From Rhizobium tropici CIAT 899 (lineage in GTDB: Bacteria > Pseudomonadota > Alphaproteobacteria > Rhizobiales > Rhizobiaceae), in contig NC_020062.1 in assembly GCF_000330885.1 (NCBI RefSeq), positions 70,374 through 134,373 of the forward strand: a stretch of 64,000 nt of DNA, written 5' to 3'. Shown piece after piece: positions 9,691 to 18,463 of the stretch. The notes under the pieces are model-generated. The model did no database searches, was not told the origin of the DNA, and saw only the letters and a list, made by a program, of their open reading frames with translations. Every line of letters starts with the position of its first letter. Position 1 is the stretch's first letter. A program made the translations under genes and the position numbers.

Positions 9691-10608
9691 ATGAGCTTGG
9701 ACATCAACTCACGCGCCGGGAGAACGGGACCCGACGAACTGGTCCCGTCGCGCTACGCGGTGCAGATCGGTGATATTGAGGTGCTGGTGATCAGCGATGG
9801 CGTGCTGCCGTTGCCGACCAAGATGTTGGGATACAATGCCAGTCCGGCCGATCGCGCGGCCTGGCTGAACGACATGTTCCTGCCGCAAGACGCTTTCGAC
9901 TGGGCGCTGAACGCGGTCGTGGTGCGCAGCGGCAAGCAGACGATCCTCATCGATGCAGGTCTGGGCTTAGACCCGGAGTTGAACCTGCCGCGGGCCGGTC
10001 AGTTGGTCAAGCGGCTGGACGCTGCGGGCATCGACCTTGGCTCCGTAACCGATGTGGTCCTGACCCACATGCATATGGATCACGTTGGCGGGCTGCTCGT
10101 CGATGGGGTGAAGGAGCGGCTACGTTCGGACCTGCGGATCCATGTCGCCGCGGCCGAGGTCAAATTCTGGGAGGCACCCGATTTCACCCACGTGTCGATG
10201 CCGCCCGGTTTCCCGGACGCGCTTCGGGCTGCCGCCAAGCAGTTCAGAAAAGAATACGATAGCAAGCTTCGATTGTTCGATGATGAGCAGGAGGTAGCGC
10301 CGGGCGTCGTCGTCTCCCGAACCGGCGGCCACACACCAGGGCATAGCGTGGTTCGCGTGGCATCGGGCAAGGACCGGCTGATGTTTGCCGGCGATGCCGT
10401 GTTCGCCGTCGGCTTCGAACATCCGGATTGGCATAACGGTTTCGAACACGATCCGGAGGAGGCTGCCCGCGTGCGCGTCCGTCTTTTGCGGGAATTGGCG
10501 GCGAACGGTTCGTTTCTGGTCGCCACCCACATGCCGTTTCCTTCGGTCGGCCATGTCGCCGCCGACGGCGATGCCTTCCGCTGGGTACCGGCCTTCTGGG
10601 ACTACTGA
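9691..10608 (+). CDS. Metallo-beta-lactamase-fold hydrolase (lactonase-like)
   Basis: A 305-residue MBL-fold enzyme with the zinc motif HxHxDH (His126, His128, Asp130, His131), a second metal His in GGHTPGHS and Asp in FAGDAVF. The long N-terminal region ahead of the motif resembles AttM/AiiB-type quorum-quenching lactonases and methyl parathion hydrolases, so lactone or ester cleavage is likely; N-acylhomoserine lactone is only one candidate. An AGGAG site precedes ATG 9691 at good spacing. No signal peptide is seen. A hairpin follows at 10626-10663. Confidence 0.88.
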   Translation: MSLDINSRAGRTGPDELVPSRYAVQIGDIEVLVISDGVLPLPTKMLGYNASPADRAAWLNDMFLPQDAFDWALNAVVVRSGKQTILIDAGLGLDPELNLPRAGQLVKRLDAAGIDLGSVTDVVLTHMHMDHVGGLLVDGVKERLRSDLRIHVAAAEVKFWEAPDFTHVSMPPGFPDALRAAAKQFRKEYDSKLRLFDDEQEVAPGVVVSRTGGHTPGHSVVRVASGKDRLMFAGDAVFAVGFEHPDWHNGFEHDPEEAARVRVRLLRELAANGSFLVATHMPFPSVGHVAADGDAFRWVPAFWDY

Positions 10609-10625
10609 GGCCCGTAAGCTTGAAG

Positions 10626-10663
10626 GCCGAGCCGGCGCAACCAAGCTAGCGCCCCGGCTCGGC
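10626..10663 (+). terminator. Hairpin after the MBL-fold hydrolase gene
   Basis: GCCGAGCCGG pairs perfectly with CCGGCTCGGC around an 18-base interior that can pair further. There is no T tract after it, so it may be a weak or Rho-assisted terminator. Confidence 0.5.
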
Positions 10664-10770
10664 AAACAAGATCGACCGCCTCGACGAGGCCGGCATGAAT
10701 TAGGAATGCGCAATTTTCCGGAAACGAATGAACAACGCGGTGCGCGAAACGGCCGCACATGGAGAAACTC

Positions 10771-11523
10771 ATGAAAATCGTCATCATCGGCGGAACCGGC
10801 CTGATCGGTTCGAAGACATCGGACCGCCTTCGCAAGCAAGGCCATGAAGTCATTGCCGCCGCCCCGAACACCGGCGTCAACACGATCACCGGCGAAGGAC
10901 TAGCTGAGGCACTCGCCGGCGCCTCCGTCGTCATGGACCTCGCAAACTCGCCTTCCTTCGAGGACAAAGCCGTGCTCGAATTCTTCGAGACGGCAGGCCG
11001 CAATCTGGCGACAGCGGAAAAGGCCGCCGGCGTAAAGCATCATATCGCCCTGTCGATCATCGGTGTCGATCGCCTGCCCGACAGCGGCTACATGCGCGCC
11101 AAGGCTGCCCAGGAAAAGATCATCCGCGAATCCGGCATTCCCTACACGATCGTCCATTCGACGCAGTTCATGGAATTCATCGGCGGCATCGCCCAGTCCG
11201 CCACCAGCGGGAATACGGTGCGGCTGCCTGTCGGCTATGTGCAGCCGATCGCCTCCGATGACGTCGCCGACGCCATGGCCGCCGTTGCAATGGCGGCGCC
11301 CATCAATGGCATTGTCGAGATCTCCGGCCCGGAACGCATCCGGATGAACGAGCTCGTCGCCCGCTACTTGAAGGCCATGGGCGATGTGCGCCAAGTCGAA
11401 GGGGATCCCGAAGCCCGCTATTTCGGCACAAAGCTGGAGGACGGCTCGCTTGTCTCCGACAAAAATCCCCGCCTTGGCCGCATCACCTTCGAACAATGGT
11501 TCGCAACCTCCGCGCGGAAATGA
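10771..11523 (+). CDS. NmrA-like NAD(P)-binding reductase (atypical SDR)
   Basis: A 250-residue Rossmann protein opening with MKIVIIGGTGLIGSKT, so the GGTGLIG dinucleotide motif is at residues 7-13. The chain is of the NAD(P)H-binding SDR/NmrA type, with HIALSIIGVDRLP after strand 5 and YMRAKAAQE carrying a YxxxK-like pair. ATG 10771 has GGAG six bases upstream, whereas the in-frame ATG at 10759 has no site. A small exported cupin gene follows within about 30 bases and is probably cotranscribed. The substrate is not deducible. Confidence 0.87.
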   Translation: MKIVIIGGTGLIGSKTSDRLRKQGHEVIAAAPNTGVNTITGEGLAEALAGASVVMDLANSPSFEDKAVLEFFETAGRNLATAEKAAGVKHHIALSIIGVDRLPDSGYMRAKAAQEKIIRESGIPYTIVHSTQFMEFIGGIAQSATSGNTVRLPVGYVQPIASDDVADAMAAVAMAAPINGIVEISGPERIRMNELVARYLKAMGDVRQVEGDPEARYFGTKLEDGSLVSDKNPRLGRITFEQWFATSARK

Positions 11524-11552
11524 GCGCCCAACTCTCAAGAAAGGAATTCGAG

Positions 11553-11969
11553 ATGATCAAGCCTATCCTCGGCCTTACCCTGGCCGCGCTTCTGTACACC
11601 GCCGCCGCCGCCAATGAGACCGGCGAAAAAGATGCCAAGGTTACCCTCGTCTATGAACACGCACTGCCGAATGTCCCCGGCAAGAGCATCAAGGGTATTC
11701 TGGTCGAGTACGGCCCGGGCGGCTTCTCTCCGGGCCACAGGCATCCCACCTCTGCCTTCATCTATGCGACGGTTCTGGAAGGGGCGATCCGCAGCCAGGT
11801 CAACGACGGTCCGGTCAAGGTCTACAAGGCCGGAGAAAACTTCTCCGAGATGCCGGGCGATCGCCATGGCGTCAGCGCAAATGCCAGCAAGACCAAGCCG
11901 GCGAAGCTCCTGGCGGTCTTCGTCGTCGACAGCAGTCAGAAGGAACTGACCTTCCCGCTCAAGAAATAG
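11553..11969 (+). CDS. Exported small cupin-domain protein
   Basis: A 138-residue protein with a cleavable signal peptide (hydrophobic residues 5-19, then AAAANE). The rest is a single cupin barrel: the metal-binding run GHRHPTSAFIYATVLEG is near residues 60-75 and the second motif PGDRHG lies downstream. The gene uses ATG 11553 with AAGGAATT upstream. It follows the NmrA reductase closely, and such cupin/reductase pairs are common near oxidative-stress genes. Enzymatic or sensory function cannot be read from the sequence. Confidence 0.85.
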   Translation: MIKPILGLTLAALLYTAAAANETGEKDAKVTLVYEHALPNVPGKSIKGILVEYGPGGFSPGHRHPTSAFIYATVLEGAIRSQVNDGPVKVYKAGENFSEMPGDRHGVSANASKTKPAKLLAVFVVDSSQKELTFPLKK

Positions 11970-12044
11970 TTGCTTTGGGGCGGATGCCGCCGGCGCTCGC
12001 CCCGCTCACTCCACCCCCGGCAAATCATCATCGGTGAGCCCGTC

Positions 12045-13070
12045 ATGTTTGGCGAACATCATTTCCTGCCGCTCGTCCTGATCAACCTGCTCGGGCTGGC
12101 TGGCATTGTCATTTGGCATATCCAGGGACGCAGCCGTCCGACCGGGCGCCTGATCGTGCAAATCCTGTTCTTCGGCACCATGAGTCTTGTGCTCGGCCTG
12201 GGAGGAGTTTCGCCCTATCGCCTCGACGATGTCGAGCTTCAGGAGGCCGGCATCCTGCTGGCCAAATCCGCAAGGGTTCTCTGGTGGCTCCATCTGGCTT
12301 GGACGATGATCGGTTTCGTGCAGATCTATATCACCCTCAACCACAAGCCGCGGGAAGCACATCTGCTGCAGGATCTGATCGTCGGTGTCGTCTATCTCGG
12401 CGTAGCTCTGGCAGTCATCGGCTTCGTCTTCGGAGCGCCGATCGGCCCGTTGGTTGCCACGTCAGGCGTGGTCGCCATCATCATAGGCCTGGCGCTGCAG
12501 AACACACTTGCCGATGTCTTTTCCGGCATTGCGCTCACGCTCGGTCGTGCTTACGTCATCGGCGACTGGATCCAGCTTGGCGACGGGACGGAAGGGCGCG
12601 TCGCCGAAACCAACTGGCGCTCGACCAATCTTTTGACCGGCGGGCACAATGTCGTCGTCCTGCCCAATAGCGTGCTTGCGAAACAGGGAATGACCAATCT
12701 CAGTCGTCCTGACGAGACGCACTGGATTTCACTTTCCATGCACGTTGCCGCCACCCAGCCGCCGTCTGTCGTTGAAGACCTCATGCTGGGTGTTTTGCGG
12801 AGCTGCGAGCGTATCGTTAAAATTCCGCCGCCGTCCGTCGCGCTCAAAGCGATCGATGCAATGGCTATCGAGGTTGAGCTGCAGTTTTGCGTGGCAAGCC
12901 CGGCGAGCAGGATGTCCGCCAAAAATGAGGTCATTGATCTCGTCTATCGGCATTGCAAGACGAACGGCCTCTCATTGGCGATGCCGCCGGAGAGCCTGTC
13001 CTGGGTGACGGCCGTCGCCAGCGGTGAACCAGCAGCCATCAGCAGACCGCTCTCGTCCAGCAGGGTTTAG
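12045..13070 (+). CDS. MscS-type mechanosensitive channel family protein
   Basis: A 341-residue membrane protein with about four to five helices in residues 1-160. These end in the MscS pore-like helix GVVAIIIGLALQNTLADVFSG, followed by the beta domain with LGRAYVIGDWI and NVVVLPNSVLAKQ and a mixed C-terminal domain. The open frame begins at a TTG at 11970, but ATG 12045 gives the normal start before the first helix. The stop lies two bases before the ATG of the cyclase gene, so the two are very likely cotranslated. No cyclic-nucleotide-binding domain is visible in the channel itself. Confidence 0.9.
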   Translation: MFGEHHFLPLVLINLLGLAGIVIWHIQGRSRPTGRLIVQILFFGTMSLVLGLGGVSPYRLDDVELQEAGILLAKSARVLWWLHLAWTMIGFVQIYITLNHKPREAHLLQDLIVGVVYLGVALAVIGFVFGAPIGPLVATSGVVAIIIGLALQNTLADVFSGIALTLGRAYVIGDWIQLGDGTEGRVAETNWRSTNLLTGGHNVVVLPNSVLAKQGMTNLSRPDETHWISLSMHVAATQPPSVVEDLMLGVLRSCERIVKIPPPSVALKAIDAMAIEVELQFCVASPASRMSAKNEVIDLVYRHCKTNGLSLAMPPESLSWVTAVASGEPAAISRPLSSSRV

Positions 13071-13072
13071 CC

Positions 13073-14896
13073 ATGGACGCCGAGCTTCGACGCAGGATTG
13101 ACGAACTTGAACAGCAACTAGGCTCTATGACGGCCGAGAACGCCGGTCTACGATCGGAGCTTGGAATTGCATTGGAACGCCAGGCGGTTACCGCGCAGAT
13201 TCTCAATGTCATTTCCATGTCGCGAACCGACGTACAGGCGGTTTTCGATGTCATTTCCGAGAGCTCGCGACGGCTGCTTGGCAGTCAAACGGCGCTTGTG
13301 ACGCGCGTCATGGATGGCATGCTCCATCTGGCAGCCTGTACGGCGGGAAGCCCGGCTAGCCACGACGAGATCCGATCTTCATTTCCAACTCCGTCGACTT
13401 CGTCAGGGATTCACAGCCGAGTTGCACTCAGCTCGGTCATGGCATTCCGCTCCGATATCGAAACCGAACGCGGCATTCCCCATGCCGTCAAGGCCATGGC
13501 GCGCATTCGGGGATACCGAAGTATTGTCGTTGTGCCGATGCTTTGCGACGGCGTCGCGATCGGCACCATCGGCGTTTCGCGCGCCGAGCCAGGGACATTC
13601 AGCGTCAGCCAGATCGATCTTCTCAAAACGTTTGCCGATCAGGCCGTGATCGCGATCGAGAACGCGCGGCTGTTCGAAGAGCTGCAGGAGCGGACGAGGC
13701 AGCTATCCAAGTCTCTCGACGATCTCAGCGCCGCGCAGGATCGTCTGGTGCAGACCGAAAAACTGGCCTCGCTCGGGCAGCTTACTGCCGGCATCGCGCA
13801 CGAGATCAAGAACCCCCTCAACTTCGTCAATAATTTCGCCGCCCTCTCAGCCGAGCTGATGGATGAATTGAGCGATACGATCGGGCCACTCGCACTCTCC
13901 GACAATGTTCGCGATGAACTCGAGGAATTGGGCGGGTTGTTAAAGGACAATCTGCAAAAGATCGTACAGCACGGCAAGCGAGCCGATTCCATCGTCAAGA
14001 ACATGCTCTTGCACTCGCGGGGAGGCGGCGTGCGCGAAGCACGCCGTCGCCAAGCGGAAGCGGAGCGCGCCCATGCGTCATTATCCCGTTATTTTTCACC
14101 TGAACTTGCCAAGCGCCTCTCTACAGGCGGGAATGATGATGACATGCAGGTACGCTGGCGCGACATCGCCGTGATCTTCACGGACATCACGAGCTTTACC
14201 GCACTCGTCGAAACAGCCGCTCCCGAGGTCTTGGCCAAGTTGCTCAATGAATATGTCGGCGGTCTCACGGATGTCGTCTTCGCGCATGAAGGAACGGTGG
14301 CTAAGGTGATTGGTGATACCATTCAGGTGCTGTTCAATGCGCCCGGCGATCAGCCCGATTATGCCACCCGTGCGATCGCCTGCGCACAAGCACTCGACCA
14401 ACGGGCAGAGGCGTTTCGCGAGCGCTGGAAGCAGAAAGGCGTCGATTTCGGTGTGACGCGCATCGGTGTTCATGCAGGTCCCGCGCTCGTCGGGAATTTC
14501 GGCGGCGATCGTTTTTTCGATTTCACCGCCTACGGCGACACGGTCAACACGGCTGCGAGGTTGGAGGCTGCAAACAAGACTTTGGGCACGCAGATTTGCG
14601 TCAGTGAAAGTGTAGCGAACGCGGCAGAGGAATTCCGAGGACGACCGATTGGTGATCTCGTGCTGCGCGGACGAAGCCAGTCGTTGCGCGCCTTCGAGCC
14701 TTTATCGGCGGCGAAGTTCGATGGCCTGGACGTGGCGCAGTATACGGAAGCCTTTACAAAGCTCGAGCTAGATCACGCCGCTGCCATACCAGCCTTCGCT
14801 GCGCTAGTTGGCGCACATGCGGATGATCCGCTCGCCAGCTATCATTTGAGGCGGCTGCTCAATGGCGCCAAAGGAATTTGCATACAGATCGGATGA
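13073..14896 (+). CDS. GAF-HisKA-class III adenylate/guanylate cyclase chimera
   Basis: A 607-residue protein: N-terminal coiled coil (1-40), GAF domain (about 45-200), a histidine-kinase dimerisation domain with box LTAGIAHEIKNPLNFVNNF (His243), a coiled linker (318-340) and a class III cyclase domain (340-540). The kinase ATPase domain is absent: the chain passes from NMLLHSRGGG straight into REARRRQAEAERAHASLSRY. Cyclase residues are intact: metal Asp371 and Asp415, purine-binding Lys411 and Asp483 (the adenine-type pair), Asn492 and Arg496. ATP is therefore the expected substrate. It begins two bases after the MscS gene. No membrane helix is seen. Confidence 0.9.
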   Translation: MDAELRRRIDELEQQLGSMTAENAGLRSELGIALERQAVTAQILNVISMSRTDVQAVFDVISESSRRLLGSQTALVTRVMDGMLHLAACTAGSPASHDEIRSSFPTPSTSSGIHSRVALSSVMAFRSDIETERGIPHAVKAMARIRGYRSIVVVPMLCDGVAIGTIGVSRAEPGTFSVSQIDLLKTFADQAVIAIENARLFEELQERTRQLSKSLDDLSAAQDRLVQTEKLASLGQLTAGIAHEIKNPLNFVNNFAALSAELMDELSDTIGPLALSDNVRDELEELGGLLKDNLQKIVQHGKRADSIVKNMLLHSRGGGVREARRRQAEAERAHASLSRYFSPELAKRLSTGGNDDDMQVRWRDIAVIFTDITSFTALVETAAPEVLAKLLNEYVGGLTDVVFAHEGTVAKVIGDTIQVLFNAPGDQPDYATRAIACAQALDQRAEAFRERWKQKGVDFGVTRIGVHAGPALVGNFGGDRFFDFTAYGDTVNTAARLEAANKTLGTQICVSESVANAAEEFRGRPIGDLVLRGRSQSLRAFEPLSAAKFDGLDVAQYTEAFTKLELDHAAAIPAFAALVGAHADDPLASYHLRRLLNGAKGICIQIG

Positions 14897-15353
14897 TCGA
14901 GCATCAGGTTAACGAGCCTGATGCAATCAGGCCACGCTGAGGCGGGACTTCGTCGCCTCGGGCTGCCTGAAGACCCACCTGCATCGTCTCGGACCTTGGC
15001 GCCACCTATCGTGCATGGCTTTTGGGCGGCCCGAACCGGTGACAAAGCACCAGCGCGTCGAAGGACGTCTGCGAGCACGCTCACCTCGATGACTGACGTT
15101 AGCGTGCGGTCGAGCTCATTCTATCCGGTTGAGGTGTATGGCAAAGGACATTATCGCGGATATCAGCACGTTAAGCTCTTGGAAAGTTGATGGTCCTTGG
15201 TTCGACTCTCTTCACATCATTACGGATCTCATTTTTGGGCTATAGGTTGTCGTTCTTAAAAGAGTGAAGTTGCGGCCGAGCGAGGGGCGATTGCTTTGCG
15301 CCTTGACGTCGGCCGTTGATAACGGAACAACGTGCGGCCTGACATGATCCGCT

Positions 15354-15379
15354 GGGTTGCAGGTTCTGATCCCTTCAAG
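15354..15379 (+). repeat. Imperfect 26-bp direct repeat, left copy
   Basis: It shares 23 of 26 bases with 26267-26292, including the core GGTTC[T/A]GATCCCTTCAAG. The two copies face the same way and bracket the sugar cluster. The core resembles a tRNA T-arm but lacks the conserved A58 and the pairing of the T stem. Confidence 0.6.
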
Positions 15380-15614
15380 GCGAGGCCTTTTCTTCCCATG
15401 GGCCAAGCCTGTTGAGTTGCGTTGGGGTTTCGCGCCCGAGGTTGCTCCCAGCTACGACGTTGGGAATAAAGCCCGTGGGAGCTTGCTTCTTCCCTTGGGT
15501 TCTGAAGGCTTTGCATCAAAGCCGCTCTTTTCGCGGATGACAAAAACGCCAGAAATCTCGAGACTATTCACGCGTCTTCTTCGCGCTCAGTAGGCGATTT
15601 TGAATACCTCCAAT

Positions 15615-15667
15615 CTTAACCGTGAATAAGTGCCAAGTGTGAAATATATTTCTTACCGTGAATTATA
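15615..15667 (+). promoter_or_regulatory. Candidate operator/promoter region of the sugar cluster
   Basis: Two copies of CTTA(A)CCGTGAAT lie in direct orientation at 15615 and 15652. The perfect 12-bp palindrome GAAATATATTTC at 15641-15652 sits between them. A TTGACA hexamer follows at 15668-15673, though no good -10 is found at 17-18 bases. The AT-rich block just upstream of the binding-protein gene is a reasonable place for the SorC regulator to bind. Confidence 0.4.
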
Positions 15668-15793
15668 TTGACAATCGGACTCCTTGGAGGCTAGCTGTAA
15701 TCACCGGGCTCGAGGAGGAGACCTGGCTTCACGAACAAGGCGCAACATGCGCCATCGACTTTTTGGGAGGGGCGTCAGCCTCGAGGAGGATTT

Positions 15794-16825
15794 TTGCGCA
15801 AATTTCTAAGCACAACCGCAATGGCTGTTCTGGCTGCAGCGGCATTCGCTTCGACGGTGTCGGCGGCTGAGACGGAAAATCCGTTTCGCTGCAAGCCCGG
15901 CGAAAAATACGTCATGAACGTCATGGTGTCCGGCGTCGAATACTGGTTCCCGGTTTATGAGATGTTCAAGCAGGCCGGCCGCCAGCTCGGCTGCGAGACC
16001 GCCTACACCGGAACGCCGGAATATGACGTCAACAAGCAGATCGCCACGTTTGACCAGGCGCTTGCCCAGAACCCGGCCGGCATTCTCGTTCATCCGATGA
16101 ATTCCGACCCCTTTATCGAGCCGATCAACCGCGCGATCGATCAGGGTACAGCCGTCGTCACCTTTGCGGCGGACTCGCCGCTTTCCAAGCGCATCTCCTT
16201 CATCACCTCGGACAATACGCGCGAGGGCACCTACGCCGCCGACGCGATTGCCGCGAAGCTTGGCGGCAAGGGCGAATATGCCGTGCTGGAAAATCCGGGC
16301 CAGGACAATCATGACAAGCGCATCGCGGCTTTCATCGCCCGCATGGAAACAAAATATCCCGACATGAAGCTCGTCGGTCGAGCCGCATCGAACCAGGACC
16401 CTAACAAGGCCTACCAGGGTCTCATGAGTTTGGTGCAGGCGCATCCGAACCTCAATGCCGTGTTCATGCCTGAAGCCAACTCGGCAATCGGCGCGGCCCA
16501 GGCCAACAAGGAAAGCGGCGGCAAGATCCTCGTCATGTGCGCCGACGTCAATGCCAACATTCTCGACATGATCAAGGCAGGCGAAGTGTTCGGCTCGATC
16601 AATCCGAACCAGGGCATGCAGGGCTACATGGGTTTCATGATGCTCTGGCTTGCCAAGCATCCGGAGCTGATCGACCCGATGAACGATGCCAAGCGTTCTG
16701 GCTTCAACCCGATGAGCATTCCCTTTGTCGATAATGGCCTGTCGATCGTCACGGCCGCCAACGCCGACAATTTCTATTGGGACAAATACCTGAAACGCCG
16801 TGGTACCAAGGGCATCGAGGAGTAA
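15794..16825 (+). CDS. Sugar ABC transporter periplasmic binding protein
   Basis: A 343-residue type-I periplasmic binding protein with a signal peptide ending near TVSA-AETE. The chain follows the RbsB/LsrB fold: GILVHPMNSDPFIEPINRAI, TFAADSP, the hinge after the N lobe, and VFMPEANSAIGA. The start is TTG 15794, placed by GAGGAGG six bases upstream and by the signal peptide; no ATG is available. It is the first gene of the cluster, and a hairpin between it and the ATPase gene may raise its expression over the rest. The ligand is unknown; a sugar or polyol is likely. Confidence 0.92.
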   Translation: MRKFLSTTAMAVLAAAAFASTVSAAETENPFRCKPGEKYVMNVMVSGVEYWFPVYEMFKQAGRQLGCETAYTGTPEYDVNKQIATFDQALAQNPAGILVHPMNSDPFIEPINRAIDQGTAVVTFAADSPLSKRISFITSDNTREGTYAADAIAAKLGGKGEYAVLENPGQDNHDKRIAAFIARMETKYPDMKLVGRAASNQDPNKAYQGLMSLVQAHPNLNAVFMPEANSAIGAAQANKESGGKILVMCADVNANILDMIKAGEVFGSINPNQGMQGYMGFMMLWLAKHPELIDPMNDAKRSGFNPMSIPFVDNGLSIVTAANADNFYWDKYLKRRGTKGIEE

Positions 16826-16840
16826 ACCTTGCAATGCGGT

Positions 16841-16862
16841 TGTCCGGGTGAGTCCCCGGACA
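16841..16862 (+). terminator. Intercistronic hairpin after the binding-protein gene
   Basis: TGTCCGGG pairs perfectly with CCCGGACA around a 6-base loop. It lies between binding-protein and ATPase genes, where such hairpins usually stabilise the upstream message or partly attenuate transcription. No T tract follows. Confidence 0.5.
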
Positions 16863-16890
16863 GCCGATGTAGGGTAGGGAAGGGGACGTT

Positions 16891-18435
16891 ATGATGCCAG
16901 CACCGGTCTTGGAGATACGCGATGTCAGCAAATGCTTCGGTGCCATCAAGGCGCTGACGGATGTGACATTCACGCTTGAAAGGGGCGAGGTGCATGCCCT
17001 CTGCGGCGAGAATGGCGCGGGCAAGTCGACGCTCATGAATATCATCGCCGGCGTGCTGCAGCCGGATGAGGGAGATATCCTCATCGATGGCGCGCTCGTG
17101 AAGATTGCTTCTCCAGCCACTGCTCAGTCGCTGGGCATCGGCCTCGTCCATCAGGAAATCGCGCTCTGCCCGGACGCCACCGTTGCCGAGAACATGTTCA
17201 TGGCGGCGACAAACCGCCGCCGCTCGCCCCTCATGAATTTCTCAAGGCTGGAGCGGGAAGCGCAGGCAGTGATGGACCGTCTTGCTCCGATCGATGTCCG
17301 CCGGAGGGTCGGCGAACTGCCGATCTCAAGCCAGCAGCTGGTCGAGATCGCCAAAGCGCTGACGCTCGACTGCCGTATTCTGATCTTCGACGAGCCGACC
17401 GCGGCATTGACGGTCGCGGAGGCGCAGCTGCTCTTCGGCATCATTAACGATCTGAAGGCTCAGGGCATTTCGATCGTCTATATCAGCCACCGCATGGCGG
17501 AAATCTTCAGCCTTTGTGATCGTGTTACCGTCTTTCGCGACGGCCGCTATGTCTCGACGGAACGAGTATCGGATATCACGGCTGATGATGTGGTGCGCTG
17601 CATGGTCGGCCGTGAAATCACCCAGCTCTATCCGGAAAAGCAGAACGAAGCCGAGCGCACAAGCGAGGCTATTCTTTCCATCCACAATCTCGGCGATGGC
17701 AGACGGTTTCACGATGTCAGTTTCGAATTGCGCAAAGGCGAAATTCTCGGTATCGGCGGCCTGATCGGCTCCGGACGGACCGAGATTGCCGAAGGTATCT
17801 GCGGACTGCGCCAGACGACCACAGGCGAGGTCCGATTGCGGGGCAAGGCGCTTCGGGTGACGTCCTATGCGGAAGCGGTACGGGCTGGCGTCGTCTATCT
17901 CTCCGAGGATCGCAAGGGTTCCGGCGTCTTTCTCGATCTGTCGATTGCACAAAACATTGCCGTTCTCGATTTGAAGTCGCTAACCGGACGGTTCGGGCTC
18001 TTGAATGCGAAGGCAGAGGCCGAGCGGGCAGGCGACCTTGCACGCCGTCTCGGCGTTCGCATGGGCGGTATTAACCTGCCGGTCTCATCGCTCTCGGGCG
18101 GTAATCAGCAGAAGGTTGCCATTGCAAAGCAACTGGCGGTCGATCCGAAAGTGATCCTGCTGGATGAGCCGACGCGCGGCATCGACGTCGGCGCGAAGTC
18201 CGAGATTCACCGCTTGCTGCGTGATCTCGCGCGCTCCGGGATCGGCATCGTCGTCATCACCTCGGAACTGCAGGAGCTTCTCGGTCTCTGCGACCGGGCG
18301 ATCGTCATCCGCGAAGGCAGCGTCGCTGGCGACGTCGAAGGCGCGGCGATGACGGAGGAAGCCATCATGCGGCTCGCATCCGGTGTTGGTGCGAGACAAC
18401 ACATCACATCGAAGGCATCAGAGCATGCCGTCTGA
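16891..18435 (+). CDS. Sugar ABC transporter ATP-binding protein (tandem ABC)
   Basis: A 514-residue protein of the RbsA/MglA/LsrA class with two fused nucleotide-binding domains. The first has Walker [10 protein letters not shown], signature [15 protein letters not shown] and Walker [13 protein letters not shown]. The second has a degenerate Walker A (GLIGSGRTE), signature [14 protein letters not shown] and Walker [19 protein letters not shown]. This asymmetry is normal for the family. GGGAAGGGG precedes ATG 16891, and ATG 16894 is equally possible. It energises uptake with the adjacent binding protein and permease. Confidence 0.95.
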   Translation: MMPAPVLEIRDVSKCFGAIKALTDVTFTLERGEVHALCGENGAGKSTLMNIIAGVLQPDEGDILIDGALVKIASPATAQSLGIGLVHQEIALCPDATVAENMFMAATNRRRSPLMNFSRLEREAQAVMDRLAPIDVRRRVGELPISSQQLVEIAKALTLDCRILIFDEPTAALTVAEAQLLFGIINDLKAQGISIVYISHRMAEIFSLCDRVTVFRDGRYVSTERVSDITADDVVRCMVGREITQLYPEKQNEAERTSEAILSIHNLGDGRRFHDVSFELRKGEILGIGGLIGSGRTEIAEGICGLRQTTTGEVRLRGKALRVTSYAEAVRAGVVYLSEDRKGSGVFLDLSIAQNIAVLDLKSLTGRFGLLNAKAEAERAGDLARRLGVRMGGINLPVSSLSGGNQQKVAIAKQLAVDPKVILLDEPTRGIDVGAKSEIHRLLRDLARSGIGIVVITSELQELLGLCDRAIVIREGSVAGDVEGAAMTEEAIMRLASGVGARQHITSKASEHAV

Positions 18436-18463
18436 GGAAAAAGTAGAGGCGGGGGATAAGGCA

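Larger units (their letters stand above)
14897..15793. other. Long intergenic region upstream of the sugar cluster
   Basis: About 900 bases. The left part (to about 15350) has only poor short frames. One copy of a 26-bp repeat lies at 15354-15379. The AT-rich right part (15600-15790) holds the probable promoter and operator of the ABC cluster. No tRNA or transposase could be supported. Confidence 0.5.

Noticed and set aside
14921..15190. 89-codon plus-strand frame in the region after the cyclase
   Set aside because: No ribosome site, unnatural composition and no motif.
15192..15214. A tRNA-like stretch (GGTCC, GGTTCGACTC) suggesting the 3' end of a tRNA
   Set aside because: The presumed T stem does not pair, there is no acceptor stem or anticodon arm upstream, and no CCA-compatible end.
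15806..16834. 342-codon minus-strand frame opposite the sugar-binding protein
   Set aside because: It is a codon-bias shadow of a clear binding-protein gene with a signal peptide and ribosome site.
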